Source of the DNA: Pseudomonas marginalis
Lineage (GTDB): Bacteria; Pseudomonadota; Gammaproteobacteria; Pseudomonadales; Pseudomonadaceae
NCBI RefSeq assembly: GCF_001645105.1
Contig: NZ_LKEG01000026.1
Span: 124,649-188,648 of the forward strand
Reading direction: 5' to 3'
DNA: 64,000 bases
The position numbers were made by a program, and so were the translations under genes. The notes beneath the pieces are model-generated. The model had not been told where the DNA came from and made no database searches. It saw nothing but the letters and a program-made list of their open reading frames with translations. This document shows, piece after piece, positions 21,157 through 29,742 of the stretch (its first letter is position 1; each line of letters opens with the position of its first letter).

Positions 21157-21174
21157 TTGGTACGACGGTACCAA
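21157..21174. promoter_or_regulatory. TTGGTAC-N4-GTACCAA palindrome, candidate operator
   Basis: A perfect 7-bp inverted repeat (TTGGTAC, GACG, GTACCAA) ends 33 bp upstream of the GTG start of the KAS III-like gene, a position suited to a repressor. It does not match the PsrA-type GAAAC/GTTTC motif that I know. The cognate regulator is not identifiable here. Confidence 0.45.
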
Positions 21175-21207
21175 TATCTTCTGCCTGACAGATTTAGAGG
21201 AACGACC

Positions 21208-22329
21208 GTGCATAACGTCGTCATCAGCGGCACTGGCCTGTACACCCCGGCCAACAGCATCTCCAACGAAGAGCTGGTGCAGTCTTTCAATGCTTACGTG
21301 CATCAGTTCAACAGCGATAACGCCGCCGCCATCGAGCGCGGTGACGTGCAGCCGCTGACCGAATCCAGCGCGGCCTTCATCGAGAAAGCCTCGGGCATCA
21401 AGAGTCGCTTCGTGATGGACAAAGACGGCATTCTCGACCCGCAGCGCATGGCCCCGCGCCTGCCCGAGCGCAGCAACGATGAATGGTCGGTGCTCTGCCA
21501 GATGGCCGTCGGCGCCGCCGAGCAAGCCCTGCAACGCGCCGGTAAGACTGCCGCCGACATCGACGGTGTGATCGTCGCCTGCTCCAACCTGCAACGCGCT
21601 TACCCGGCCATCGCCATTGAAGTCCAGGAAGCCCTGGGCATCGAAGGGTTTGGCTTTGACATGAACGTGGCCTGTTCTTCGGCCACCTTCGGCATCCAGA
21701 ACGCCGCCAATAGCATCCAATTGGGCCAGGCGCGGGCGATCCTGATGGTCAACCCGGAAGTCTGCACCGGGCATCTGAATTTCCGCGACCGTGACAGCCA
21801 TTTCATCTTTGGTGATGCGGCCACTGCCGTGGTGCTGGAGCGCGCCGACCTGGCGACCTCCGAGCATCAGTTCGACGTGGTGAGCACCAAGTTGCTGACC
21901 AAGTTCTCCAATAACATCCGCAACAACTTCGGCTTTCTCAACCGCGCCGCGGAAGAGGGCGTCGGCGCGCCGGACAAGCTGTTCGTGCAGGAAGGCCGCA
22001 AGGTGTTCCGTGACGTATGCCCGATGGTGGCGGAATTGATCGGCGTGCACTTGGAAGAGAACCAGTTGAACGTGGCCGATGTGAAGCGCTTCTGGCTGCA
22101 CCAGGCGAACCTGAGCATGAACCACCTGATCGTGAAAAAACTGCTGGGCCGCGAAGCCTCGGTGGAAGAAGCGCCGGTGATCCTCGATACCTACGCCAAT
22201 ACCAGCTCGGCGGGTTCGGTGATTGCGTTTCACACCTACCAGGATGATTTGCCCAAGGGCTCCGTGGCAGTGCTCAGTTCGTTTGGTGCGGGCTATTCGA
22301 TCGGCAGCGTGATCCTGCGCAAGCGCTGA
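21208..22329 (+). CDS. Beta-ketoacyl-ACP synthase III-like protein (PA3286-like)
   Basis: A thiolase-fold condensing enzyme of the FabH type. The 373 residues contain the catalytic triad Cys156 (MNVACSSATFG), His298 (FWLHQANL) and Asn331 (YANTSSAGSV). Length and sequence fit PA3286, reported in P. aeruginosa to use octanoyl-CoA from beta-oxidation to prime fatty acid synthesis; the same role here is inferred. I chose GTG at 21208 (MHNVVISGTGLYTP), with AGAGG seven bases upstream, rather than a longer frame from 21157 that would swallow the upstream palindrome. The following ECF sigma pair matches the PAO1 neighbourhood. Confidence 0.92.
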   Translation: MHNVVISGTGLYTPANSISNEELVQSFNAYVHQFNSDNAAAIERGDVQPLTESSAAFIEKASGIKSRFVMDKDGILDPQRMAPRLPERSNDEWSVLCQMAVGAAEQALQRAGKTAADIDGVIVACSNLQRAYPAIAIEVQEALGIEGFGFDMNVACSSATFGIQNAANSIQLGQARAILMVNPEVCTGHLNFRDRDSHFIFGDAATAVVLERADLATSEHQFDVVSTKLLTKFSNNIRNNFGFLNRAAEEGVGAPDKLFVQEGRKVFRDVCPMVAELIGVHLEENQLNVADVKRFWLHQANLSMNHLIVKKLLGREASVEEAPVILDTYANTSSAGSVIAFHTYQDDLPKGSVAVLSSFGAGYSIGSVILRKR

Positions 22330-22352
22330 TTGGTCGGTCGGACTCGGTCAAA

Positions 22353-22440
22353 TGTGGGAGCAGGCTTGCCTGCGATAGCATCACTGCGGTGTGACTGATA
22401 CACCAAGGTGTCTGCATCGCAGGCAAGCCAGCTCCCACAG
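22353..22440. repeat. REPIN, class B variant
   Basis: TGTGGGAGCAGGCTTGCCTG at the left is mirrored by CAGGCAAGCCAGCTCCCACA at the right. The middle (CACTGCGGTGTGACTGATAC) carries its own short inverted repeats. It fills the gap between the KAS III-like gene and the sigma factor gene and ends 33 bp before the sigma start, so it lies in the sigma gene's leader or promoter. Confidence 0.88.
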
Positions 22441-22473
22441 GAATCGGGTTTCCACGGTGGAATCGAGGTAGAC

Positions 22474-23088
22474 ATGGCAGCAGCGGACGACGCGCACCTG
22501 CTTGAACGCCTGCTCAAGGGTGAGCAGCGGGCCTACAAGGAATTGGTCACCACATACCAGAGCGCCATGCGGGCGGTGGCCTATGCCATCGTCGGCCAGC
22601 GCCACGCCGACGAAGTCGTGCAGGACGCCTGGCTGTCGGTGGTACGCAACCTGGCCAAGTTCGAAGGGCGCTCCAGCCTCAAGACCTGGCTGCTGACCAT
22701 CACCGCCAACGCCGCCAAGGGCCGCTACAAGCAGAACCGTCGTGAGGTGTTGCTCGACGATTTGCCTTCGCCCCATGGCACCATCGGTGACGAGCGCTTT
22801 TCCCCGGACGATGGCCACTGGGCCGTCGCCCCCTACGCCTGGCATCAAGACACCCCGGAAGCGCTGCTGACCGAAGATGAACTGCGCCAATGCCTGGAGC
22901 ATACGTTGCTGAGCCTGTCGGAGTTGCAAAGCAGCGTGCTGGTGCTGCGTGAACGCCAGGGCCTGGAGCTGGAAGAGATCTGTAATCTTCTGACGCTGTC
23001 GCTCTCCAATGTCCGTGTGCTGTTGCATCGGGCGCGGCTTAAAGTCTTCGCCTCGGTGGAGCATTTTGAGGAAACGGGCGAATGTTGA
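22474..23088 (+). CDS. ECF-type RNA polymerase sigma factor
   Basis: A 204-residue sigma-70 family protein of the extracytoplasmic function group. Region 2 is visible in LLKGEQRAYKELVTTYQSAM through HADEVVQDAWLSVVRNLAKF and TWLLTITANAAKGRYKQ. Region 4 is SELQSSVLVLRERQGLELEE followed by SLSNVRVLLHRARLK. I chose ATG 22474 (MAAADDAHLL), with GAGG five bases upstream; the longer frame from 22408 would be encoded by the REPIN. The gene overlaps the zinc-finger gene by seven bases, so sigma and anti-sigma are co-translated. Its regulon is unknown. It matches PA3285 by neighbourhood. Confidence 0.93.
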   Translation: MAAADDAHLLERLLKGEQRAYKELVTTYQSAMRAVAYAIVGQRHADEVVQDAWLSVVRNLAKFEGRSSLKTWLLTITANAAKGRYKQNRREVLLDDLPSPHGTIGDERFSPDDGHWAVAPYAWHQDTPEALLTEDELRQCLEHTLLSLSELQSSVLVLRERQGLELEEICNLLTLSLSNVRVLLHRARLKVFASVEHFEETGEC

Positions 23089-23327
23089 CCTGTAAAGAGC
23101 AAGTGGCACGTTCCAGTGACTACCTCGACGGGCAATTGACCTTTCGCGAGCGTCTGCTGGTGCGTCATCACTTGATGTTCTGCCCGAACTGCCGTCGGTT
23201 TATCCGCCAGATGCGCCTGCTGCAGGCGACGCTGAAGATCATGCCGGATGAGCCGGTAGAGGGTGTGGATGCCCTGGCGCAGCGGCTGGCTGCCGAGCGG
23301 CTCAAGGATCACAAAGGCGGGGAATAA
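23082..23327 (+). CDS. Zinc-finger anti-sigma factor (zf-HC2 type)
   Basis: An 81-residue protein whose first half fits the anti-sigma zinc-binding fold: Cys4 in MLTCKEQ, then HH and a CPNC pair (VRHHLMFCPNCRRF). There is no transmembrane helix, so it would be a soluble anti-sigma factor responding to a cytoplasmic signal. It overlaps the ECF sigma gene and is therefore its likely partner; this pairing is inferred from position and fold. Confidence 0.85.
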   Translation: MLTCKEQVARSSDYLDGQLTFRERLLVRHHLMFCPNCRRFIRQMRLLQATLKIMPDEPVEGVDALAQRLAAERLKDHKGGE

Positions 23328-23433
23328 GCAGGCTCGCGTGGTTGAATCGGACGGATGATGGGGACCGATCCACCCACGCAAGGCTGTAGAGCCACCTCGG
23401 GCCGTCCTGGCCCAAGGCTTATGACGCGTGCAG

Positions 23434-24777
23434 TTAGAACTTGGCTTCTGCGTCCAGCTGGAAGGTGTTGGCTTTCGCGCTACGGTCCACGAGTGTGCGG
23501 CTATAGGTGTCGGTCTTGGTCAGGAAGTAGGTGGCGCCGATGGCGAAGTTCTTGTCGATGTCATAGCCGACTTTGAACTTGTGGCCACGGGAGCCGGTGA
23601 AGCCGCCGCCGAAGTCCGAGTCGGTAAAGGCACCCACCACGGCGTTTTTCTCTACGTCGCGATAGTTGTAGTCCAGGTTGAAGCCGAACACCTTGGACTT
23701 GGCACCCAACAACCAGGCAGTGTCGGCATCGTCGATAGCGTCGTTGTTTTTTACGTACTGGCCGTAGAACGCCAGAGGCACTGCCAGGCCACCGATATCG
23801 ACTTGGCTGAAACCTTCATACAAGCGGAACTCGCCGTTTGGCGTGTTGCCGTTGGTCGCCAGTACGTTCGGGGTGCTGGTCCCGGAGGCACGGCTGTCTT
23901 CGTCGTTCTGGTAGGCGTAGATGCTGCCGCCCAGGGTCACTTTCAGGTTGTCGGTCACCGAGAAACGGGTGCCCAACTGGCCGGTGGTCAGGCGCAGGTC
24001 GTGGCGGTACTGCACGCCGTCACCGTCCACGTTGTCCTTGAGGTTGTAGTTACCCAGGCTGCCGAACAGCTCGGCGCTGCCACCCAGTGGGTACTTGTAG
24101 GTGACTGCCAGGCCTTCGGGGTTGATGTCGCTATCCCAGATCACGTCGCCCATGTTGACCCACGGCTGCAGCATTTTGCCGCCAATGATGTGCAGGTTCT
24201 TGATCTGGTCGGGGTGGTAGTCGATGTAGCCGAGGTCCAGCCAGATCGATTTTTTATCGAAGTAGCCGTCCAGGTCCTGGTTGGTGGAGCGCGCATCGCT
24301 GCCGCCGCCGGTGGCGATACGAATACCGGTGTCCACTTGCGGGTTGATCTCGGTGTAGGCGCCGAGGCGCGCACGGATCCGTTCGCGATCTTTATCACGG
24401 CCGGTGACGCCGGCGCGGGTGACGCCATTTTCGCCTTCGACCTTGATGGTCTCGTGGCGCATGCGCACATCACCCTTGAACTGAGTCTTGGCGGCCCAGG
24501 CCAGCTTCTGGTCGAAGCTGCTCAGCTCGTTGGTTTTTTTCGCGGTGGCCGCGATCTGTTCGTTGGTCTCTTGTTGAGCTTGCCGTGCGATCTGCTGTTC
24601 TTTCTGGTCTCTGGCCAATTCGCTTTGCAGTTCAGTGTACTGCGCAGCGGTGATCTGGCCGTTGGCCTTGAGCATGTCGAGCAATTTAGCGTCGACTGCA
24701 GCGCTGGCCGGAACGCTCAGGGCCAGTAACAGGCCGCCGCACAGGACCGCCGCAGTTTTAGTGGAAGCAAGACGCAT
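23434..24777 (-). CDS. Putative outer-membrane porin
   Basis: A 447-residue exported protein. The signal peptide is MRLASTKTAAVLCGGLLLAL through PASA-A. A short coiled region rich in Gln and Glu follows (about 35-80), then a long series of amphipathic strands typical of a beta-barrel, ending in ...FQLDAEAKF with a terminal Phe. This is the layout of the Pseudomonas putative porin family with an N-terminal coiled coil. I chose ATG 24777, with GGAG six bases upstream; the upstream extension to 24855 has no signal-like character. The substrate is unknown. The gene is convergent with the anti-sigma gene. Confidence 0.85.
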   Translation of the reverse strand: MRLASTKTAAVLCGGLLLALSVPASAAVDAKLLDMLKANGQITAAQYTELQSELARDQKEQQIARQAQQETNEQIAATAKKTNELSSFDQKLAWAAKTQFKGDVRMRHETIKVEGENGVTRAGVTGRDKDRERIRARLGAYTEINPQVDTGIRIATGGGSDARSTNQDLDGYFDKKSIWLDLGYIDYHPDQIKNLHIIGGKMLQPWVNMGDVIWDSDINPEGLAVTYKYPLGGSAELFGSLGNYNLKDNVDGDGVQYRHDLRLTTGQLGTRFSVTDNLKVTLGGSIYAYQNDEDSRASGTSTPNVLATNGNTPNGEFRLYEGFSQVDIGGLAVPLAFYGQYVKNNDAIDDADTAWLLGAKSKVFGFNLDYNYRDVEKNAVVGAFTDSDFGGGFTGSRGHKFKVGYDIDKNFAIGATYFLTKTDTYSRTLVDRSAKANTFQLDAEAKF

Positions 24778-25061
24778 ATCAATCTCCGAAAGTGAGGAGG
24801 GATGGCAAACCATCCAGGACACAACCGACCGATGACGGACGGAACACATAACCACCTGATAGAACCAGGCGCTCTAAAAACAGGCGTCAGTATCACGATC
24901 GTTTATGACGCGGCAGTGGCTAAGTGATGTCATCTACATGACAAATTATTCATCTTCGGAACTATTGGTTTAGAGCCTTGTCTCGCGAATCGGGGGTGTG
25001 CGAAGGCCGGCGATCAGCGATACTCGCCAAGCTTTCACGCCCTGAAGTAGTGAGGATGCCG

Positions 25062-26186
25062 ATGCCGTTGCAACGCCTGGACAGCCTGTCCGAAATCGCC
25101 CCGCAAGCCTGGGATTCGCTGGTGCCACAGGCCCAGCCGTTCGTGCGCCATGCGTTCCTGAGCGCGTTGGAAGACAGCGCCAGCCTGGGCCCGCAATCGG
25201 GCTGGCAACCGGAGCATCTGTTGCATTGGGAGGGCGATCGACTGGTGGCGGCGTTACCCAGTTATCGCAAGTGGCATTCCTACGGCGAGTACGTGTTTGA
25301 TCACGGTTGGGCCGATGCCTGTGAGCGGGCCGGTATCGAGTACTACCCCAAGCTGCTGACGGCGGTGCCGTTCAGTCCCGTGGGTGGCCCACGCCTGTTG
25401 GCGGTCCGTGCCGAGGACGGTTTCGAGCTGCTCAAAAGCCTGCCGGGTTACCTGGAAATCGAAGGGCTCTCCAGTGCCCATATCAACTTCACCGATGACC
25501 TGGCCGATGAGGCACTGGCCCAACAACCGGGCTGGTTGCAGCGCCTGGGGTGTCAGTTTCACTGGCAGAACCGCGGCTACCGCGACTTCCAGGACTTCCT
25601 CGACGCCTTGAGTTCACGCAAGCGCAAACAAATGCGCAAAGAGCGTGAACAAGTGGCGGGGCAGGGGATCGACTTCGAGTGGCTGCAAGGTCATGAACTG
25701 AGCGAAGCCCAGTGGGATTTCGTCTACGCCTGCTACGCCAACACCTACGCCGTGCGCCGCCAATCGCCCTACCTGACCCGCGCGTTTTTCAGCCTGTTGG
25801 CCGAGCGCATGCCCGAATCGATCCGCGTGGTGCTGGCCAAACAAGGCACACGCCCGGTGGCCATGGCCTTCAGCCTGATCGGCGGCGACAGCTTCTATGG
25901 CCGCTACTGGGGCTGCCTGGCAGAGTTCGATCGCCTGCACTTCGAAACCTGCTTCTACCAGGGCATGGACTACGCCATCGCCCACGGCCTGCAACGCTTC
26001 GACGCGGGGGCACAGGGCGAGCACAAGTTGATTCGCGGGTTTGAACCGGTGATTACGCGCTCGTGGCACTACCTGCGCCATCCGGGGTTGAAGAACGCCG
26101 TGGAGGATTTCCTTGAGCGCGAGCGGGTGGGGATTGTGGCGTATGCCGAAGAGGCGAGGGCAGCCCTGCCTTATCGGCAGGTGTAA
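25062..26186 (+). CDS. GNAT-fold N-acyltransferase, DUF482/COG3146 type
   Basis: A 374-residue soluble protein of the widespread family once named DUF482, related to FemAB/GNAT acyltransferases. Visible family segments are VRHAFLSALEDSASLGPQSG near the N-terminus, the basic SSRKRKQMRKERE patch in the middle, and GRYWGC...HFETCFYQGMDYAI and GAQGEHKLIRGF in the C-terminal GNAT half. The reaction is not established. Two in-frame ATGs occur at 25056 and 25062; GAGG directly abuts the first and is six bases from the second, so I take 25062. The 284-bp gap before it, shared with the porin promoter, shows no other feature. Confidence 0.85.
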   Translation: MPLQRLDSLSEIAPQAWDSLVPQAQPFVRHAFLSALEDSASLGPQSGWQPEHLLHWEGDRLVAALPSYRKWHSYGEYVFDHGWADACERAGIEYYPKLLTAVPFSPVGGPRLLAVRAEDGFELLKSLPGYLEIEGLSSAHINFTDDLADEALAQQPGWLQRLGCQFHWQNRGYRDFQDFLDALSSRKRKQMRKEREQVAGQGIDFEWLQGHELSEAQWDFVYACYANTYAVRRQSPYLTRAFFSLLAERMPESIRVVLAKQGTRPVAMAFSLIGGDSFYGRYWGCLAEFDRLHFETCFYQGMDYAIAHGLQRFDAGAQGEHKLIRGFEPVITRSWHYLRHPGLKNAVEDFLERERVGIVAYAEEARAALPYRQV

Positions 26187-26240
26187 AGGGCGTGATATAT
26201 GCTGCTGTGTGCGCGAGTGCAGAAAAACGGGCAGGTATTT

Positions 26241-26373
26241 GTAGTGAGCGGGCTTGCCCCGCGCTGGGTTGCGAAGCGACCCTGACCAGGGCACTGCATT
26301 CTTTCAGGAAAGCCGCAGTGCCAGGGGTTGGGGCTGCTGCGCAGCCCAGCGCGGGGCAAGCCCGCTCACCACA
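26241..26373. repeat. REPIN, GTAGTGAGCGGGCTTGCCCC type (class C)
   Basis: The left end GTAGTGAGCGGGCTTGCCCC and right end GGGGCAAGCCCGCTCACCAC are inverted. An inner arm (GCGCTGGGTTGCGAAGCGAC, with GCTGCGCAGCCCAGCGC opposite) lengthens the stem. The centre contains CACTGCATTCTTTCAGGAAA, related to the centres of the class C copies at 49221 and 57263. Confidence 0.9.
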
Positions 26374-26420
26374 GCAGGCCCGCTCACCACAGTAAGCCTG
26401 CTCACCACAGTAGCCTGCTC
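26356..26420. repeat. 18-bp tandem repeats extending a REP end
   Basis: The outer end of the preceding REPIN is repeated in tandem with an 18-bp period: GCAAGCCCGCTCACCACA (26356), GCAGGCCCGCTCACCACA (26374), GTAAGCCTGCTCACCACA (26392) and a partial fourth copy GTAGCCTGCTC (26410). No inverted partner exists for copies two to four. Confidence 0.9.
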
Positions 26421-26442
26421 CCCCATTTAGAAAGCCGTGGCA

Positions 26443-28275
26443 TCAGTCGATGCCGACAAACCCCCCGGTCTGGTGCTGCCATAACCGCGCATACAACCCG
26501 CCGTGTTCCAGCAATTCGGCGTGGCTGCCGCTCTCGGCAATCTGGCCTTTCTCCAGCACCACCAGGCGGTCCATCCGTGCAATGGTCGACAAGCGGTGCG
26601 CAATCGCGATCACTGTCTTACCCTGCATCAGGGTCTCCAGGCTTTCCTGGATCGCCGATTCCACTTCCGAGTCCAGCGCCGAGGTGGCTTCGTCCATGAT
26701 CAGGATCGGCGCGTCCTTGAGCAGCACGCGGGCGATGGCAATGCGTTGACGCTGCCCGCCGGAGAGTTTTACCCCGCGCTCGCCCACGTGTGCGTCCATC
26801 CCGGTACGGCCTTCGGCGTCCGACAGCAGCGGAATGAACTCATCGGCGCGCGCCTTGTGCACCGCCGCCCAGAGCTCTTCATCGGTTGCATCCGGCTTGC
26901 CGTATAGCAAGTTGTCGCGGATCGAGCGGTGCAGCAGCGAGGTGTCCTGGGTGATCATGCCGATTTGCTCGCGCAGGGTTTCCTGGGCGACCTCGGCAAT
27001 GTTCTGGCCGTCGATCAGGATGCGCCCGCCTTGCAGGTCATAGAGACGCAGCAGCAGGTTGACCAGGGTCGACTTGCCCGCACCGGACGGGCCGATCAGG
27101 CCGATTTTTTCACCGGCCTTGATCTCAAGGTTGAGGCCGCCAATGATCCCGCTCTTCTTGCCGTAGTGGAAATCCACCTGCTCAAAGCGCACTTCGCCAT
27201 GGGGGACGCTCAGGCGCGGGGCGTTGTCGCGGTCGATCACGGCCAGCGGCTGGGCGATGGTTTTCAGACCGTCCTGCACGATGCCGATGTTTTCGAAAAT
27301 TCCGTTGACCACCCACATGATCCAGCCGGACATGTTGACGATGCGAATCACCAACCCTGTGGCCAGGGCGATGGCTCCCACGGAAATCAGCGACTGGGTC
27401 CACAGCCACAACGCAAGGCCGGTGGTGGTGACGATCAGCAGGCCGTTCAGGACCGTGATCACCGCATCCATGCTGGTGAGCACGCGTGCGGCCAATTGGG
27501 TCTTTTCGGTCTGCTCGATGATCGCTTCCTTGGCGTACTCCTGCTCATTCTGCGTATGGGCGAACAGTTTCAAGGTGGTGATGTTGGTGTAGCCGTCGAC
27601 GATACGCCCCATGAGTTTGGAGCGTGCTTCGGAGGAGATCACCGAACGTTCCTTGACCCGCGGCACGAAGTAACGCAAGGCCAGGCAGTAACCAACGATC
27701 CACGTGATCAACGGGATCATCAGCCGCCAGTCGGCTTCTGCAAACAACACCAGGGAGGTGATCGCGTAGATCGACACGTGCCAGATGGCTTCCGCCGTCG
27801 CTACCGCCGAGTCACGCAACGAGTTACCGGTTTGCATGATGCGTTGGGCAATACGCCCGGCGAAATCGTTCTGGAAGAAGTTCAGGCTCTGCTTGAGCAC
27901 GTAGCTGTGGTTCTGCCAGCGGATCAGGCTGGTCATGCCAGGGTTGATGGTCTGGTGCACCAGCAAGTCATGCAGGCCGTTGAAAATCGGACGCAGGAGC
28001 AGGGCGACCACGGCCATCCAGATCAGCTCAGTGCTGTGGATCTGGAAGAAGTTCGCCGGTGGCGTGCCCTGGGCCAGGTCGATGATGCGGCTGAGGTAGC
28101 TGAACAGCGCCACTTCGATCAGGGCGCCGACCAGGCCCACCACCAGCAACGCGGCGAAGCACGGCCACACTTGGCGCAGGTAGAAGAGATAGAAGGGCAG
28201 GACTTTATCGGGAGGAGCGGCGCCAGGGGCATCGCGGAAAATATCGATCAGTTGTTCAAAACGACGATAGAGCAT
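26443..28275 (-). CDS. ABC exporter, fused permease and ATPase
   Basis: A 610-residue half-transporter of the type I exporter class. The N-terminal half has about six membrane helices (for example FAALLVVGLVGALIEVALF). The ATPase half has Walker A GPSGAGKST near residue 395, the signature LSGGQRQRIAIAR near 505 and Walker B ILIMDEATSALD near 527. It probably forms a homodimer in the inner membrane. It corresponds to PA3228 by neighbourhood; substrates could be lipids or drugs and are not known. It is the last gene of a minus-strand run with ppiA, a hydrolase and a LysR gene, separated from ppiA by 82 bp and a hairpin. Confidence 0.93.
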   Translation of the reverse strand: MLYRRFEQLIDIFRDAPGAAPPDKVLPFYLFYLRQVWPCFAALLVVGLVGALIEVALFSYLSRIIDLAQGTPPANFFQIHSTELIWMAVVALLLRPIFNGLHDLLVHQTINPGMTSLIRWQNHSYVLKQSLNFFQNDFAGRIAQRIMQTGNSLRDSAVATAEAIWHVSIYAITSLVLFAEADWRLMIPLITWIVGYCLALRYFVPRVKERSVISSEARSKLMGRIVDGYTNITTLKLFAHTQNEQEYAKEAIIEQTEKTQLAARVLTSMDAVITVLNGLLIVTTTGLALWLWTQSLISVGAIALATGLVIRIVNMSGWIMWVVNGIFENIGIVQDGLKTIAQPLAVIDRDNAPRLSVPHGEVRFEQVDFHYGKKSGIIGGLNLEIKAGEKIGLIGPSGAGKSTLVNLLLRLYDLQGGRILIDGQNIAEVAQETLREQIGMITQDTSLLHRSIRDNLLYGKPDATDEELWAAVHKARADEFIPLLSDAEGRTGMDAHVGERGVKLSGGQRQRIAIARVLLKDAPILIMDEATSALDSEVESAIQESLETLMQGKTVIAIAHRLSTIARMDRLVVLEKGQIAESGSHAELLEHGGLYARLWQHQTGGFVGID

Positions 28276-28315
28276 TAGGGTTGACGCCCGCCGCGCGGGC
28301 TCTCCTGTTCAAATG

Positions 28316-28342
28316 CGCGCGCGGCCTTGTGGGCTGCGCGCG
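28316..28342 (-). terminator. GC-rich hairpin downstream of ppiA
   Basis: CGCGCGCGGCC pairs with GGCTGCGCGCG (one G-T pair) around a five-base loop, 15 bases past the ppiA stop on the minus strand. No T-run follows, so termination before the ABC gene may be incomplete. Confidence 0.4.
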
Positions 28343-28357
28343 GAACTACCTGTTATC

Positions 28358-28921
28358 TCAGTCGATGCGCTTGGCCGACTTGATGTACACAGGATCGATT
28401 GGCACGTTCTGCATGCCCTGCTTGGTGGTGGTCTGCGAGTTGACGATCACATCAACGACGTCCATGCCCTTGACCACTTTGGCGAATACCGCGTAACCGC
28501 GATCACGGCCTGGGTCGAGGAAGGCATTGTCGGCCACGTTGATGAAGAACTGGCTGGTGGCCGAATCCGGGTCACTGGTACGCGCCATGGACAGGGTGCC
28601 ACGTACGTTATGCAGGCCGTTGTTGGCTTCGTTCTTGATCGGTGCATCAGTGGGTTTTTGTGTCATTGCCTGGGTGAAACCGCCGCCCTGGACCATGAAG
28701 CCTGGGATCACGCGGTGGAAAATCGTGTTGGTGTAGAAGCCTTTATCGACATAGGCCAGGAAGTTCTTGGTGCTGATCGGCGCCTTGACCGGGTCCAGTT
28801 CGATCTCGATGTCACCGTTGGTGGTAGTGATCAATACGTGGGGCGCCTTGGCCGGCTGGGCCGCCATCAGGTTAGCAGCGAACAAAACAGAACCGGCAAA
28901 GAAGGCGATTTTTTTCAGCAT
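28358..28921 (-). CDS. ppiA: Periplasmic peptidyl-prolyl cis-trans isomerase A (cyclophilin)
   Basis: A 187-residue cyclophilin that isomerises X-Pro bonds during periplasmic folding. A signal peptide ([20 protein letters not shown]) precedes the barrel. Family residues are visible in [17 protein letters not shown] (catalytic Arg and Gln), [19 protein letters not shown] and [15 protein letters not shown]. The gene starts three bases after the upstream hydrolase ends, so the two are probably one transcript. Confidence 0.96.
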   Translation of the reverse strand: MLKKIAFFAGSVLFAANLMAAQPAKAPHVLITTTNGDIEIELDPVKAPISTKNFLAYVDKGFYTNTIFHRVIPGFMVQGGGFTQAMTQKPTDAPIKNEANNGLHNVRGTLSMARTSDPDSATSQFFINVADNAFLDPGRDRGYAVFAKVVKGMDVVDVIVNSQTTTKQGMQNVPIDPVYIKSAKRID

Positions 28922-28924
28922 GGG

Positions 28925-29728
28925 TCAGTGATCCTGGGTAGTGGTTTCGACTGTCTTTAGAAAATCGAGCAGGGTTGCGTTAAAGACTTCGGGTTGATCC
29001 AAGGGCGTGGCATGGCGGGAATCTTCGATCACCACCAGTCGCGCATCGGGCAGCAGTTTTACATAGTTTTCTTTCTGCGCCACGGGGGTGTAGTCGTGGT
29101 CGGCGCTGATGACCAGGGTTGGACAGGTTATCCTCGAAAGTCGTTCCTGCACGCCCCAGCCCACAATCGCATCGAAGCTGGCGAGATAAGCACGTTTGTC
29201 GTTTTTTGCCCAGCGCTCGGCCATCTTGCGGCGCAGGTCGGCCTGGTGCGGTTTGGGGAATAGCCGTTCACCCAGCGCATTGCCGATGGTGGCCAGGCTG
29301 AGCACCCGCGCGAGGGTCCAGCGTTTGGCCCACTGCCAATAGTCGTCGGCACTGCGCACCTTGACCTCGGGCGCGCTATTGACGATGCACAGGCTTCTAA
29401 CGAGCGCAGGCTCGTCCACCGCCAATTGGAAGGCGATCATGCCGCCCATCGACAAGCCCACCACATGCGCCGGCGGCAGGTGCAGGTGCTCGATAAGGGC
29501 GAGCACGTCGTCGGTGAACCCTTGGATGCTGTAGCGTTCGCGCGGCTTATCCGAGCGCCCGTGGCCACGCACATCCACCACGATCAGGCGGTAATGCCTG
29601 GCCAGCACCGGAACCTGCAACTCCCAATCCTGGCTGCTGGAACCCAGGCCGTGGATCAGGATCAGCGGCGTGCCGTGGCCGTATTCCTCGTAGTGCAGGC
29701 TGCAGCCTTCGTGGTCGAACCAGGCCAT
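28925..29728 (-). CDS. Alpha/beta-fold hydrolase
   Basis: A 267-residue hydrolase of the classical alpha/beta family. HGLGSSSQDW forms the oxyanion loop, GLSMGGMIAF is the nucleophile elbow with Ser in G-x-S-x-G, and DSRHATPLDQP carries the C-terminal His. It resembles 3-oxoadipate enol-lactonase or esterase-type proteins, but no pathway genes are adjacent, so no substrate is assigned. It lies 14 bases after the LysR gene and three before ppiA. PA3226 is the PAO1 counterpart by position. Confidence 0.88.
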   Translation of the reverse strand: MAWFDHEGCSLHYEEYGHGTPLILIHGLGSSSQDWELQVPVLARHYRLIVVDVRGHGRSDKPRERYSIQGFTDDVLALIEHLHLPPAHVVGLSMGGMIAFQLAVDEPALVRSLCIVNSAPEVKVRSADDYWQWAKRWTLARVLSLATIGNALGERLFPKPHQADLRRKMAERWAKNDKRAYLASFDAIVGWGVQERLSRITCPTLVISADHDYTPVAQKENYVKLLPDARLVVIEDSRHATPLDQPEVFNATLLDFLKTVETTTQDH

Positions 29729-29742
29729 CGGTGAACTCCGTT

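Noticed and set aside
26356-26420. CRISPR-like array
   Set aside because: The 18-bp units abut directly with no spacers, match the REP end, and no cas gene is present.
28447-28647. Out-of-frame ORFs inside ppiA and other genes (60-100 codons)
   Set aside because: They are shadows of real genes with Arg/Pro/Ala-biased translations and no independent start signals.
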